Shown piece by piece: positions 32,421-41,322 of a stretch of DNA of 64,000 nt. A model generated the notes under the pieces. It did not search any database. It was not told the origin of the DNA and saw only the letters and a program-made list of their open reading frames with translations. Both the position numbers and the translations under genes were made by a program. How positions within the stretch are numbered: the stretch's first letter is position 1; every line of letters begins with the position of its first letter. Origin of the DNA: VXNE01 sp965203615 (GTDB taxonomy: Bacteria; Pseudomonadota; Gammaproteobacteria; Pseudomonadales; Azotimanducaceae); assembly GCA_965203615.1 (NCBI GenBank), contig OZ241900.1:992001-1056000 (forward strand). Reading direction: 5' to 3'.

Positions 32421-35400
32421 TCCGCATCTCCGGGTTCGGGGTGATCCATTTCGCTCCTGAATATATCAACGAACTCCGGGTTCGGCTCCTCTATGGTGCC
32501 CGTGATCCGATACCTGGCGCTCGACAGGGTCTTGATCTGATCCTTGAATATCTCGCGTCCCACCAACACGCCGACGGCCGACACCGGTTCGGTGGTGGCG
32601 AGCCAGACGGCGTACCAGGGCAAACTCGACGATAGCGGCAACGTGACGATCATCTCGTTGTTCAACGTGCCGTCCGCCAGGTCCACCGTGCCATTGATCC
32701 TGAAGTCGGAACCCGGGCCGTGGATTTCCATGGGTTCCATGAACGACAGGACGCCCCCGTCAAGTTCGCCATTCGCGCGGACACGATCAAAGCCGATTCC
32801 GCGCTCGAACAAGTCGGAAAAGTCGAGCGTCAGCCGCCGCGCGACATTCGTGAAGTTGAGCAACGCGAGGATCTTCGCACCCGCCGCTTCGTCGACATCG
32901 AGAAATCTGCCCGTGTCGATTGCCATCCGCATGTCGCCGGACAGCTCGCCGAGTTCGAAGTTGAGTGGCGAACCGGGCCACTCCACCGTCGCCTCGATGT
33001 CGACACTGGCGCTTTCGACGCTTGGCGCGTAGCCCCATTGCGGCAATACAAGCGCAAGGTCGCCCGCGGTGATCCGGCCACTGAACCGGGACGTGTCGGA
33101 TTCCCTCGTCCAGACCAGATCGTCGGCAGCCTCGATGCGCATGCCCTTGATGTCGCCCGCGAGGTCCTTGAGGCGAATGATGCCGTCGTCGCGCCGAATG
33201 CCGAATTGCCAACTGCCGTGGTCGTCGTCGCCGAGCAGGGCCCGGGCAATTGTGACGTCGGCGTCGGGAACCTGGTCGAACACCGAGACATCCAGCAGGT
33301 CACCGTCGGACTCCCCCGCAGGCACACGGACCTCATCCAGCGATACGAGAAGGGGTTCCTCGCCGGCCATGACCACGGTGCCCCGGACCTCGTTGCTGTC
33401 GATCCCGATGGCGGCGCCTTTCTGATCGGCGACGCCGTTGAACATGACATCCGTGAGTTCGATATCCCCGAGCCAGACGCTCTCCACCGCCAGTTGGTCG
33501 AGCCGCCATGGCACCGACTGCGGCATCAGGGCGGCGCCGTCCCCCCCTAGCCGGATCGTTTTCATGAGTCCCGACAGGCGAATCTCCGAAGACGAGAAGT
33601 CCGGCCGTCCCGTCGGAACGCCGATGCCCAACGCTCCCCGTACGACATCGCCGTCGCGCGTGTGGAACCAGCCCGCAAAGCGCTCGCCGCGCACGTCTGC
33701 GCGGGTGTAGTCGTCGTCGAAGACCAGTTCCACATCCAGGCGGCGGGGCTGGTCCGCAGGCTTGTACAGGGGCGGTGGCAGGTCTATGTCGATTCCAACC
33801 CCGTCGGATTCGATGGTCAGTTCCGGCACGCGGGACGGATCGGCGAAGGCCCTTAGCTGCGCGTTGAACCCGAACTCGCCCGCCGCCTCCGGAAACTCGC
33901 GGGTTTCGAGTATGCGGTAGACATCCGCGACGGTTCCAGTTCCGCGAAAATCGAGGATGTTCGCTTCTTCGGAAGCCACCGAGGAAATGTGAACGGGGAA
34001 ACCGAACAGGGACCCCTCGATGGCGGTGGCGGACAGGTAGTGCGGAGACTGGAAACGCGCGCTCCCGTTCAACCGTGAAAACAGCAACCTGAGATCGGCC
34101 AGGTCGAACGCAACGTCGTCGAGCTCGAATGCGAGATCGACGTCGGGAGGATCTGCCTTATCGCCGATCGGGATCCTTAGCCCTCCTTCGATACCCAGTG
34201 CGCCGTCGCCGCGCCAGCTCTCGGCCACGAATTGCAGTTCCTCGGACAATGGTGTCGTCCGCACGAAGTCCAGGGCGTGCTCCGCCGGAGTCCGTGCGTT
34301 CAGCGCAATGTCCACGTACCCCCCGCTCACCGGCGCGCGCAGGGTCGAGTCGCTGATAGCACCTCCGAATACGACGCCTTCGACTACGCGTGCGCGCACC
34401 TCCTTCCCGGTAATCGTGACGCTGCCCTGCAATGCCTCCGCCTCCGGCCAGTCCTCGTGGTAGTCCACCGTTCCGTCGACGACCAGCCCAGCGACCTCGA
34501 AGCGGCGGTTGGGCAATCCGGGGCGGGTCTGCGTATGCCCATGATAGACAGTCGAAGCAGCATTCAATTGCCCCGCCACCAAACTCGACTTCAGCCAATC
34601 CCTGAGATTGCCGCCCAACTCCTGCGGCAAGTGGCGCTTGATCACATCCACGCGCACGCCGTCCGCCAGCGCGAGCAGGACGAATCGCCCTTCCAGGGGG
34701 TCCCGGGGCCGGGTCAGCGAAAAGCCTCCTCCCCCCGCAGCACCGCCGAGTTCAACCGCCACGTTGCCACGCGCGGCCAGGTAGCCCCGCTCGAACCAGA
34801 AGGTGACGTCTCCGGACGCGACATCGTAGTCCCACGAGTTTTCGAAGTACCGCGGGAGGCCAAAACGCAAGGCCTCGCAACGAAAGTCGATCCGAAAGGA
34901 CCTAAGATGGCCACGCAGGCGCCCACAGCCATTTGCCACTTCGGGGACTCCCCGGTAACTCGACATGGAGATGCCCTCGAGCAGCGCCTCGTAGGCAAGT
35001 CCGCGTCTGCCGAGGTGAGCTCGAATCGCATTCAATCGGCCGGCGGCTGCAACACCGTCGAACCAGTGCCCGTGCGTCTCCAGACCGGACGCGAGCAACG
35101 CATTCACCTCGGCAAGGTCGATGTCCTCGAACCAGAATCCGACCCCGTCCCCGTCGCCAACTACATGAATTCCTGCGATTTCGACGGCAGCCTCGCCTGC
35201 CGTCGCCCGCACCGACGCAACGCCTCGATACATGCTGTCGCCGCCGATGGCTCGGGCCACCGTCGTCACGACGACGTCCAGTGGGCGCGCCGTCCCACTA
35301 GACATCTGTGAGTCCATCACAACCGCAGCCTGGTCACCGTCTCCGGCCCATCGCCCCTCGATGTCAAGCCGAAACTCCGGCAGGGCAAGCGCCTCGGCGA

Positions 35401-36271
35401 GTCCGCCGGCGACCGATACGCCATCGGCAAGGAACCGACCGGCACCAGCGGGCTGGTCACCGCCAACGGTCAGGTCCAGGTCGACGAGAATGCAGCCGCA
35501 GCTTTCCTCGAGGGGCGCCCTCGCGCTGCTGTTGTCTGCGAGGGATGCACTCGCGGCCGTGGGTTGAGGGGTCCCTTCTTGCGAGGGGGCTCCCCTCGCG
35601 CTGCTGTTGTCTTGCGAGGGGTGCCCCCTCGCGCTGCTGTTTTCTTGCGAGGGGTGCCCCCTCGCGCTCCCCGGCTGAGGGCTCTTTTCTTGCGAGGGGT
35701 CTCCCCTCGCGCTCCCCGGCTGAGGGCTCTCCGAACTAACCATCACGTGCCAGCGATGCCGGTCGCCGCGATTCGTTGCGGAGATTTCGGCGTATAGGGT
35801 GCCCGTGGCGGAGTATCCTTCGAGCTCGATTCGACCGGCCAGCTTTAGTTCGTCGCTGTGCCTCAGGAATTGATCCAGCTCCATTTCCCCGGCCTCGCCG
35901 CCGAGCTGCCAGCCGGACGGCGTTCGGGCGAAACGCAGACGCGACGACTCGACGTGCAGGCGCCGCGCCACCAACCGGTTGCGCCAAAGGCTCTCGACGA
36001 CATCGAGTTCGAGTTCCAGCCCCTCCAGTTCGCCCCCCCGGAAGCGGACGACCGTAGCGGAAATCGAGGGATTCAGATAACGCCAGGATCCGGCAAGGCC
36101 TTCGATCGAAACGCCCCTCTTCTCGAGACTCGCATTGACGCGATCTTCGAAATGCACAAGATTGGCGAAGAGCAGGCGCCCCCCAGCCTGCGCCAGCGCG
36201 AAACACCCCACTAGCACGGTAACCAGTAGTAGTGCGGTTCGGCCCCGCTCGTCGCGCATGCGTGTTGCCAA
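32417..36271 (-). CDS. yhdP: AsmA-like envelope lipid-transport protein YhdP, with internal repeat insertion
   Basis: YhdP belongs to the TamB/YdbH/YhdP group of bridge-like proteins that move phospholipid to the outer membrane. The 1284-residue product has an N-terminal transmembrane anchor (about 12-32), a long beta-rich periplasmic repeat region with FRGTGTVADVYRIL and SVDIEATVEWPGSPLNFELG, and a C-terminal DUF3971/AsmA2-type end. Residues about 181-257 (DNA 35501-35731) interrupt the beta structure with QPGSARG(D/H)PSQE repeats encoded by module beta; the flanks, HRWHVMVSS and CILVDLDLTV, read like the two sides of one beta sheet. No frame is broken. Confidence 0.93.
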   Translation of the reverse strand: MATRMRDERGRTALLLVTVLVGCFALAQAGGRLLFANLVHFEDRVNASLEKRGVSIEGLAGSWRYLNPSISATVVRFRGGELEGLELELDVVESLWRNRLVARRLHVESSRLRFARTPSGWQLGGEAGEMELDQFLRHSDELKLAGRIELEGYSATGTLYAEISATNRGDRHRWHVMVSSESPQPGSARGDPSQEKSPQPGSARGHPSQENSSARGHPSQDNSSARGAPSQEGTPQPTAASASLADNSSARAPLEESCGCILVDLDLTVGGDQPAGAGRFLADGVSVAGGLAEALALPEFRLDIEGRWAGDGDQAAVVMDSQMSSGTARPLDVVVTTVARAIGGDSMYRGVASVRATAGEAAVEIAGIHVVGDGDGVGFWFEDIDLAEVNALLASGLETHGHWFDGVAAAGRLNAIRAHLGRRGLAYEALLEGISMSSYRGVPEVANGCGRLRGHLRSFRIDFRCEALRFGLPRYFENSWDYDVASGDVTFWFERGYLAARGNVAVELGGAAGGGGFSLTRPRDPLEGRFVLLALADGVRVDVIKRHLPQELGGNLRDWLKSSLVAGQLNAASTVYHGHTQTRPGLPNRRFEVAGLVVDGTVDYHEDWPEAEALQGSVTITGKEVRARVVEGVVFGGAISDSTLRAPVSGGYVDIALNARTPAEHALDFVRTTPLSEELQFVAESWRGDGALGIEGGLRIPIGDKADPPDVDLAFELDDVAFDLADLRLLFSRLNGSARFQSPHYLSATAIEGSLFGFPVHISSVASEEANILDFRGTGTVADVYRILETREFPEAAGEFGFNAQLRAFADPSRVPELTIESDGVGIDIDLPPPLYKPADQPRRLDVELVFDDDYTRADVRGERFAGWFHTRDGDVVRGALGIGVPTGRPDFSSSEIRLSGLMKTIRLGGDGAALMPQSVPWRLDQLAVESVWLGDIELTDVMFNGVADQKGAAIGIDSNEVRGTVVMAGEEPLLVSLDEVRVPAGESDGDLLDVSVFDQVPDADVTIARALLGDDDHGSWQFGIRRDDGIIRLKDLAGDIKGMRIEAADDLVWTRESDTSRFSGRITAGDLALVLPQWGYAPSVESASVDIEATVEWPGSPLNFELGELSGDMRMAIDTGRFLDVDEAAGAKILALLNFTNVARRLTLDFSDLFERGIGFDRVRANGELDGGVLSFMEPMEIHGPGSDFRINGTVDLADGTLNNEMIVTLPLSSSLPWYAVWLATTEPVSAVGVLVGREIFKDQIKTLSSARYRITGTIEEPNPEFVDIFRSEMDHPEPGDAE
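35541..35731 (-). repeat. In-frame module-beta cluster inside yhdP
   Basis: Four perfect 19-nt inverted repeats, GCGAGGGG-NNN-CCCCTCGC, lie at 35581-35599, 35614-35632, 35647-35665 and 35692-35710. Starts are 33, 33 and 45 nt apart, the same spacings as in lptA. Stems are identical but the 3-nt loops vary, which on the coding strand changes one residue (ARG then A, H, H or D, then PS). The element is oriented with the gene, giving the same peptide frame as in LptA. Degenerate flanks extend to about 35501. Confidence 0.93.
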
Positions 36272-36303
36272 CGACCGCTCCGTTAGCTAGATGATCCGAC
36301 CCG

Positions 36304-36798
36304 TCATACCCAGGCGAGGCGTCGTGTACAGCGCTGAATCAACTCCGCAACGAGCGGCCACATGACCATCGCGACGATAGCGGGCACGACCAAGGTAACC
36401 GATACCTGCGTGCCCTGCACTAGCACTGCCGTGATGCTCTTGACGCACTCCAACCCAAGCGCCAGGAAGAAGAGCACGATCGCCTGCTGTAGACGGGAAA
36501 ACATTCGAATGCGTTCGTAGAACGACCATGCGACGAATACGACCGCCGCCAGGCATAGCCCGTTGATGCCGAGAGGACTCCCCTGCAAGACATCGAGCAC
36601 CAGACCGAGAAGCCACACGAAGATCATGGGAACCCGATCAGGCCGCTCGATGCCCCAATAGAACACCGCGAGCAGGACCCATTCGGGCCGCAGAAGGGCG
36701 AACCACCAGGGCGCCTGAAACGGAAGTTGCGTGGCGGACAAAGTCAGGGCGAGCAGAAGCGTCAGGACGACCGCCCAACCCCCTCGAAACGGAATCAC
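36304..36798 (-). CDS. mreD: Rod shape-determining protein MreD
   Basis: MreD is a small polytopic inner-membrane protein of the elongasome. It has 164 residues with about five transmembrane helices. Typical segments are LPFQAPWWFALLRPEWVLLA, FVWLLGLVLDVLQGSPLGIN and FFLALGLECV. The start overlaps the mreC stop by 4 bp. In E. coli maf and rng follow; here yhdP follows after 32 bp. Confidence 0.93.
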   Translation of the reverse strand: MIPFRGGWAVVLTLLLALTLSATQLPFQAPWWFALLRPEWVLLAVFYWGIERPDRVPMIFVWLLGLVLDVLQGSPLGINGLCLAAVVFVAWSFYERIRMFSRLQQAIVLFFLALGLECVKSITAVLVQGTQVSVTLVVPAIVAMVMWPLVAELIQRCTRRLAWV

Positions 36799-37640
36799 TC
36801 CGGTTCTCCAATGGCGGCCTGAGACACGACCAGAACATAACGAATGCGATCCAGGTAGGCCGTCGGCCTCACCTTGACGATGGCAAACCTCTCCGTTCGC
36901 AGCCTTTCGACTTCAATGACCGTACCCACCGGGTAGCCCTGGGGAAAGCGCCCGCCCAGACCGGAACTGTAAAGCACGTCGCCCTCGCGAATGTCGGTCG
37001 ACTTCGGAACAGCTTCCAGCATGAGATGGTCATACGCGCCGACCCCCGCAGCGATGACGCGAATGTTGTTGCGGCCGATTTCAGCGGGAACCGCATGGGT
37101 CGTATCCGTGATGAGCAGCACGACGCTCGTCTTTCGCGCTGTCTCGATGACCTGTCCAAACAGGCCGCGGGTGTCGATCACCGCCGCGCCCACCGCGACC
37201 CCGTCGGCCGTGCCCTTGTTGATCACGACCCGGTGTTTCTGGACATCCGGCACGACGGCGACGAGTTCGGCAATGAGCTTTTGCCCCGGTACGCGCGCAC
37301 TGCTGCCGAGAAGCTCGCGCAGCCTGTTGTTCTCCTCGCGCATGGCCACAAACTGCTGCGAGACCGCAGACAGGTCCGCCACCTGCTCCTCGAGTTGCGT
37401 TATCCGCGCGCGCATTCCGACGCGATCGAAAACGACGTCTCCGAACCAATCGCCGGCTCTCCAGATGTGGGTAGGCACATTGGCCAGCAGATACACGGGC
37501 TGGGCGATGGTACCGATCACCGACCGAACAGGAACCAGCAAACGCGTGTTCGCCTCGATGAAGACAAGCAGCACGGAAAGCGTCGCAAGGCCGGTGAGCA
37601 AATAACCGGCGCTCGCTTCCCGCGCGAACAGACCTTTCAT
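36795..37640 (-). CDS. mreC: Cell shape-determining protein MreC
   Basis: MreC is the bitopic scaffold that links MreB to periplasmic wall enzymes and activates PBP2/RodA. From the ATG at 37640 it has 281 residues: a transmembrane helix (about 13-29), a coiled coil (MRARITQLEEQVADLSAVSQ) and two beta-barrel domains with VVINKGTADGVAVGAAVIDT and GDVLYSSGLGGRFPQGYPVG. The frame stays open upstream through the repeat array to 38126, which would add 162 repeat-encoded residues before the membrane helix; I chose the conserved short start, but an N-terminal extension cannot be excluded. Confidence 0.93.
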   Translation of the reverse strand: MKGLFAREASAGYLLTGLATLSVLLVFIEANTRLLVPVRSVIGTIAQPVYLLANVPTHIWRAGDWFGDVVFDRVGMRARITQLEEQVADLSAVSQQFVAMREENNRLRELLGSSARVPGQKLIAELVAVVPDVQKHRVVINKGTADGVAVGAAVIDTRGLFGQVIETARKTSVVLLITDTTHAVPAEIGRNNIRVIAAGVGAYDHLMLEAVPKSTDIREGDVLYSSGLGGRFPQGYPVGTVIEVERLRTERFAIVKVRPTAYLDRIRYVLVVSQAAIGEPE

Positions 37641-38237
37641 GGAGCCCTCAGCCGGGGTGCGCGAGGGGGAACCCCTTCCATGGAACAAACGTGTCCGGGG
37701 AGCGCCAGCGACCCGGCACGATTGCTCCATGGTCGACGAGCGGGGCCGGGCCACAGGCGAAGCCGAAGGCGCCGGCTGTGGGGCACTCGCAAGAAAAGAG
37801 CCCTCAGCCCCGGGAGCGCGAGGGTGTCCCTTGCAACAAAGAGCGCGCGAGGGGGAACCCCTTCCATGGAACAAACGTGTCCGGGGAGCGCCAGCGACCC
37901 GGCACGATTGCTCCATGGTCGACGAGCGGGGCCGGGCCACAGGCGAAGCCGAAGGCGCCGGCTGTGGGGCACTCGCATGAAAAGAGCCCTCAGCCCCGGG
38001 AGCGCGAGGGTGTCCCTTGCAACAAAGAGCGCGCGAGGGGGAACCCCTTCCATGGAACAAACGTGTCCGGGGAGCGCCAGCGACCCGGCACGATTGCTCC
38101 ATGGTCGACGAGCGGGGCCGGGCCACAGGCGAAGCCGAAGGCGCCGGCTGTGGGGCACTCGCATGAAAAGAGCCTTCAGCCCCGGGAGCACGAGGGTGTC
38201 CCTCGCAAGAAAGGCTGCGCGAGGGGAGACCCCTCGC
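37641..38237 (+). repeat. Tandem array of alpha+beta composite unit, 186-nt period, between mreB and mreC
   Basis: Copies begin at CATGGAACAAACG at 37679, 37865 and 38051, exactly 186 nt (62 codons) apart and nearly identical. Each joins one module alpha (111-nt type, with the CCACAG/CTGTGG hairpin) to a module-beta stretch, GAGCCCTCAGCCCCGGGAGC followed by GCGAGGGTGTCCCTTGC. A beta half-unit (37641-37678) precedes the array, and a perfect hairpin GCGAGGGG-AGA-CCCCTCGC (38219-38237) closes it. At least five of six frames are open across most of the array. The remaining 38238-38329 before mreB shows no gene. Confidence 0.94.
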
Positions 38238-38329
38238 CTAAACGAAGCGCCGCCCAACCCCCCCGTACCGGACAACCTGACCGTCCGCCGAGCACTACAG
38301 GACGGCTGGGCAATCCGAAACGAATCGGG

Positions 38330-39370
38330 TCATCGGTAGAGGAGCATCTCCGTATCCAGACCTTCGTCCATGAGTTCAAGGGCTTTGCCTCCGCCACGGG
38401 CGACGCAGGTGAGCGGATCCTCTGCCACCACCACAGGCAACCCGGTCTCTTCCGAAAGCAACGTATCCAGGCCCCGCAACAGGGCACCACCACCGGTCAA
38501 CACGAATCCCGTTTCGCCAATATCCGAGGAGAGTTCGGGCGGCGTCTGTTCCAACGCGGTCTTGACGTGCTGAACGATCATGGAGAGCGGGTCCTGCAAC
38601 GCCTCAAGGATCGCGGTGCTGTCCAGGGTGAGGCTGCGCGGTACGCCTTCCGCCAGGTTTCGTCCGCGCACGTCGATCTCGAGTTTCTCGTCGAGCGGAA
38701 ACGCGGCGCCGATCTCCTGCTTGATACGCTCCGCCGTCGCTTCGCCGATCAGGCTGCCCTTGGTGCGCCGAACGTAGTTGGCGATGGCCTCATCGAAGCG
38801 GTCGCCGCCAACACGAACCGTCTCGCTGTAAACGATGCTGTTCAGTGAAATGATCGCGATCTCGGTGGTGCCGCCGCCGACATCGACCACCATCGTTCCC
38901 CAAGCTTCGTGCACCGGCAGGCCGGCACCCAGGGCCGCAGCCATGGGTTCTTCAATCAGGCGCACATCCCGCGCTCCAGCGGACTCCGCCGATTCCGTGA
39001 TCGCCCGCCGTTCCAACTCGGTGGACTTGCATGGGACACACACCAGCACGCGCGGGCTCGGGCGGATGAACGCGTTTTCGTGGACCTTCCTGATGAAATA
39101 CTGAAGCATCTTTTCGGTGACAACGAAGTCGGCGATGACGCCGTCGCGCAACGGTCGGATGGCGGTAATACTGCCGGGAGTGCGCCCGAGCATGCGTTTC
39201 GCCTGCGCACCAACCGCCGCAACGCTGCGCTGATTGTTGCTGTCTCGAATCGCCACGACCGATGGCTCGTCCAGAACGATGCCCTTGTCGCGCACGTAGA
39301 TGAGGGTGTTGGCCGTGCCGAGATCAATGGAAAGATCTTTCGAAAACAGCCCGCGAATGGCCTTGAACAT
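38330..39370 (-). CDS. mreB: Rod shape-determining actin homolog MreB
   Basis: MreB forms membrane-bound filaments that orient side-wall synthesis. It has 346 residues with the actin-fold motifs DLSIDLGTANTLIYVRDKGI (12-31), the phosphate-2 segment VDVGGGTTEIAIISLNSIVY and GFVLTGGGALLRGLDTLL. It is the first gene of the mreBCD operon, but 689 bp of mostly repeat DNA separates it from mreC. Confidence 0.97.
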   Translation of the reverse strand: MFKAIRGLFSKDLSIDLGTANTLIYVRDKGIVLDEPSVVAIRDSNNQRSVAAVGAQAKRMLGRTPGSITAIRPLRDGVIADFVVTEKMLQYFIRKVHENAFIRPSPRVLVCVPCKSTELERRAITESAESAGARDVRLIEEPMAAALGAGLPVHEAWGTMVVDVGGGTTEIAIISLNSIVYSETVRVGGDRFDEAIANYVRRTKGSLIGEATAERIKQEIGAAFPLDEKLEIDVRGRNLAEGVPRSLTLDSTAILEALQDPLSMIVQHVKTALEQTPPELSSDIGETGFVLTGGGALLRGLDTLLSEETGLPVVVAEDPLTCVARGGGKALELMDEGLDTEMLLYR

Positions 39371-39406
39371 CGTAAGGAGAAAACCCTCGACCGGATAAGC
39401 TTATGC

Positions 39407-39435
39407 ACTGTAACAATGGCATCACCGTTCAGCAA
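39407..39435 (-). promoter_or_regulatory. Predicted sigma-70 promoter for mreB
   Basis: On the minus strand TTGCTG (39435-39430) is followed after 17 bp by TACAGT (39412-39407). Transcription would begin near 39400, giving a leader of about 30 nt. The 155-bp gap also has to hold the divergent gatC promoter. By-eye prediction only. Confidence 0.4.
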
Positions 39436-39555
39436 GAAAGCGCAAGGGCCGGAGCAGCCCGGATTCCGTTGAGGTGTCGGCGGGCCGCCCCCGGATGAGA
39501 ATGCGCTGCCGGATGTAGTAGAGTCGTGAACTCACCCGATGCCGCCGGTACCCCG

Positions 39556-39837
39556 ATGGACCGCGAAACCCTCGCCAAGCTCGCGCGTCTGAGTCAGCTT
39601 GAACTCGCGCCGGAAGAGGTGGGCGCAGCGCTGGACGACCTCAACAGGATCGTCGCGTTGATCGACGAGATGCGCGCCATCGACACCGGCGAAGCAGCCC
39701 CATTGGCGCATCCCCTCGATACCGAGCAGCCACTCCGCGACGATGCCGTGACGGAGTCGGTGGACCGCGAAACCTACCAGGGAATCGCGCCCGCAACGCG
39801 TGACGGCCTCTACCTGGTTCCCCGGGTCGTGGAGTGA
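39556..39837 (+). CDS. gatC: Asp-tRNA(Asn)/Glu-tRNA(Gln) amidotransferase subunit C
   Basis: GatC is the small subunit that stabilises GatA-GatB in the transamidation route to Gln-tRNA(Gln) and/or Asn-tRNA(Asn). From the ATG at 39556 it has 93 residues: MDRETLAKLARLSQLELAPE, VALIDEMRAIDTGEAAPLAH, then the short C-terminal motif GLYLVPRVVE. A GTG at 39526 would add ten residues; the inner start matches the family N-terminus. gatCAB follow in order. Confidence 0.92.
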   Translation: MDRETLAKLARLSQLELAPEEVGAALDDLNRIVALIDEMRAIDTGEAAPLAHPLDTEQPLRDDAVTESVDRETYQGIAPATRDGLYLVPRVVE

Positions 39838-39846
39838 ACTGTCGCG

Positions 39847-41322
39847 GTGAGCGCGCATGAATCCATCGCCGAACTGCGGCGCGGCCTGCTGGACAGACGC
39901 TACAGCGCCGTCGAACTGACCGATCAATGTCTCTCGCGTATCGACGCAACGAACGAAAGTCTCAACTGCTTCATCACGACCACTCACGATGAAGCCCTGG
40001 CCGCCGCCAAGGCCGCCGATGCACGCATCGCGCGGGGAGAAGCCGGCCCGTTGACAGGTGTTCCGCTGGCACACAAGGACATCTTCTGCACCAAGGGCGT
40101 GCGCACGACCTGCGCATCTCGAATGCTCGCGAACTTCATCGCGCCGTACGACGCCACCGTCGTCGCCAGGCTGGATGCCGCTGGCGCGGTGTGTCTTGGC
40201 AAGACGAACATGGATGAGTTCGCGATGGGATCATCCAATGAGACCAGTTGGTTCGGACTCGCGCGCAACCCCTGGGACCCGGACCGAGCGCCCGGCGGGT
40301 CATCCGGTGGATCCGCGGCCGCCGTCTGCGCCGGCCTCGTACCGTGCGCCACTGGCACCGATACCGGCGGATCCATTCGCCAGCCCGCCGCGTTCTGCGG
40401 GGTAACCGGGCTCAAACCTACCTATGGCCGGGTTTCGCGCTATGGCATGGTGGCGTTCGCGTCAAGCCTCGATCAGGGAGGTGCTTTCGCCCGCGAAGCG
40501 GACGACGTGGCTACTCTTCTCAAGATCATGGAAGGGCACGACCCGCGAGATTCCACCAGCACGGACACGGGGCCCACGGCATTCCGCGGCCCCGAATCCA
40601 TGACCATCGGCCTGCCGGCCGAATACTGGGATGGCCTGGATGCCGGCATGGGCGGGTGCCTTGAGGCCGCCGTGCGCGAACTGGAGGCCGCAGGCCATGC
40701 ATTGACCAGCCTGTCCCTGCCCCACACCCGTGCCGCGGTGTCGACCTACTACGTCATCGCCAGCGCCGAGGCCTCCGCAAACCTGTCGCGCTACGACGGT
40801 GTGCGTTTCGGGTATCGCGCCGAATCCTCGGAAGACATCGACGAGCTCTATCGCCGCTCTCGGGCCGAGGGTTTCGGCGCCGAGGTCAAACGACGCATCC
40901 TGACCGGGACCTACGCCCTCTCGATCGGCTACTACGACGCCTACTACCTGAAGGCGCAGCGGGTTCGGCGGCTGATTCGCCAGGACTTCCTGGACGCGTT
41001 CCACAAGGTGGACGTGATCGCCGCGCCCGTGACCTCGGGTACCGCCTTCAAGCTCGGTGCCACCACCGACCCGGTGGCCATGTACCGCCAGGACGCGTTC
41101 ACGATTCCCGCGAATCTCTCGGGACTGCCCGCAATGTCCTTGCCCTGCGGCATGCTCGACGGGTTACCCGTAGGGTTGCAACTTATCGCGCCGCACTTCG
41201 AGGAAGGCAGGATTCTCAACCTCGCCGCGCAGTATCAGCGGCGGACAGACTGGCACCGGCAGCATCCCAAAGCACCCCCCGCGGTAGATTCGCCGGATGG
41301 AAAGCGCGTCCATGCCGTTTGA
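39847..41322 (+). CDS. gatA: Asp-tRNA(Asn)/Glu-tRNA(Gln) amidotransferase subunit A
   Basis: GatA is the amidase subunit that releases ammonia from glutamine. The GTG start at 39847 gives 491 residues. The Ser-cisSer-Lys triad is visible: K77 in GVPLAHKDIF, the GGSSGGS loop with S152, and S176 in TDTGGSIRQP. GKTNMDEFAMGSS and GLKPTYGRVSRYG are further GatA hallmarks. It starts 9 bp after gatC and overlaps the gatB start region. Confidence 0.97.
   Translation: MSAHESIAELRRGLLDRRYSAVELTDQCLSRIDATNESLNCFITTTHDEALAAAKAADARIARGEAGPLTGVPLAHKDIFCTKGVRTTCASRMLANFIAPYDATVVARLDAAGAVCLGKTNMDEFAMGSSNETSWFGLARNPWDPDRAPGGSSGGSAAAVCAGLVPCATGTDTGGSIRQPAAFCGVTGLKPTYGRVSRYGMVAFASSLDQGGAFAREADDVATLLKIMEGHDPRDSTSTDTGPTAFRGPESMTIGLPAEYWDGLDAGMGGCLEAAVRELEAAGHALTSLSLPHTRAAVSTYYVIASAEASANLSRYDGVRFGYRAESSEDIDELYRRSRAEGFGAEVKRRILTGTYALSIGYYDAYYLKAQRVRRLIRQDFLDAFHKVDVIAAPVTSGTAFKLGATTDPVAMYRQDAFTIPANLSGLPAMSLPCGMLDGLPVGLQLIAPHFEEGRILNLAAQYQRRTDWHRQHPKAPPAVDSPDGKRVHAV

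Noticed and set aside
37679..38236. Possible CRISPR array
   Set aside because: The units are 186 nt, contiguous and nearly identical with no unique spacers, and no cas genes are present.
37026..38848. Plus-strand frames across the mreBC array
   Set aside because: They are repeat translation plus antisense mreC/mreB and have no independent start signal or domain.
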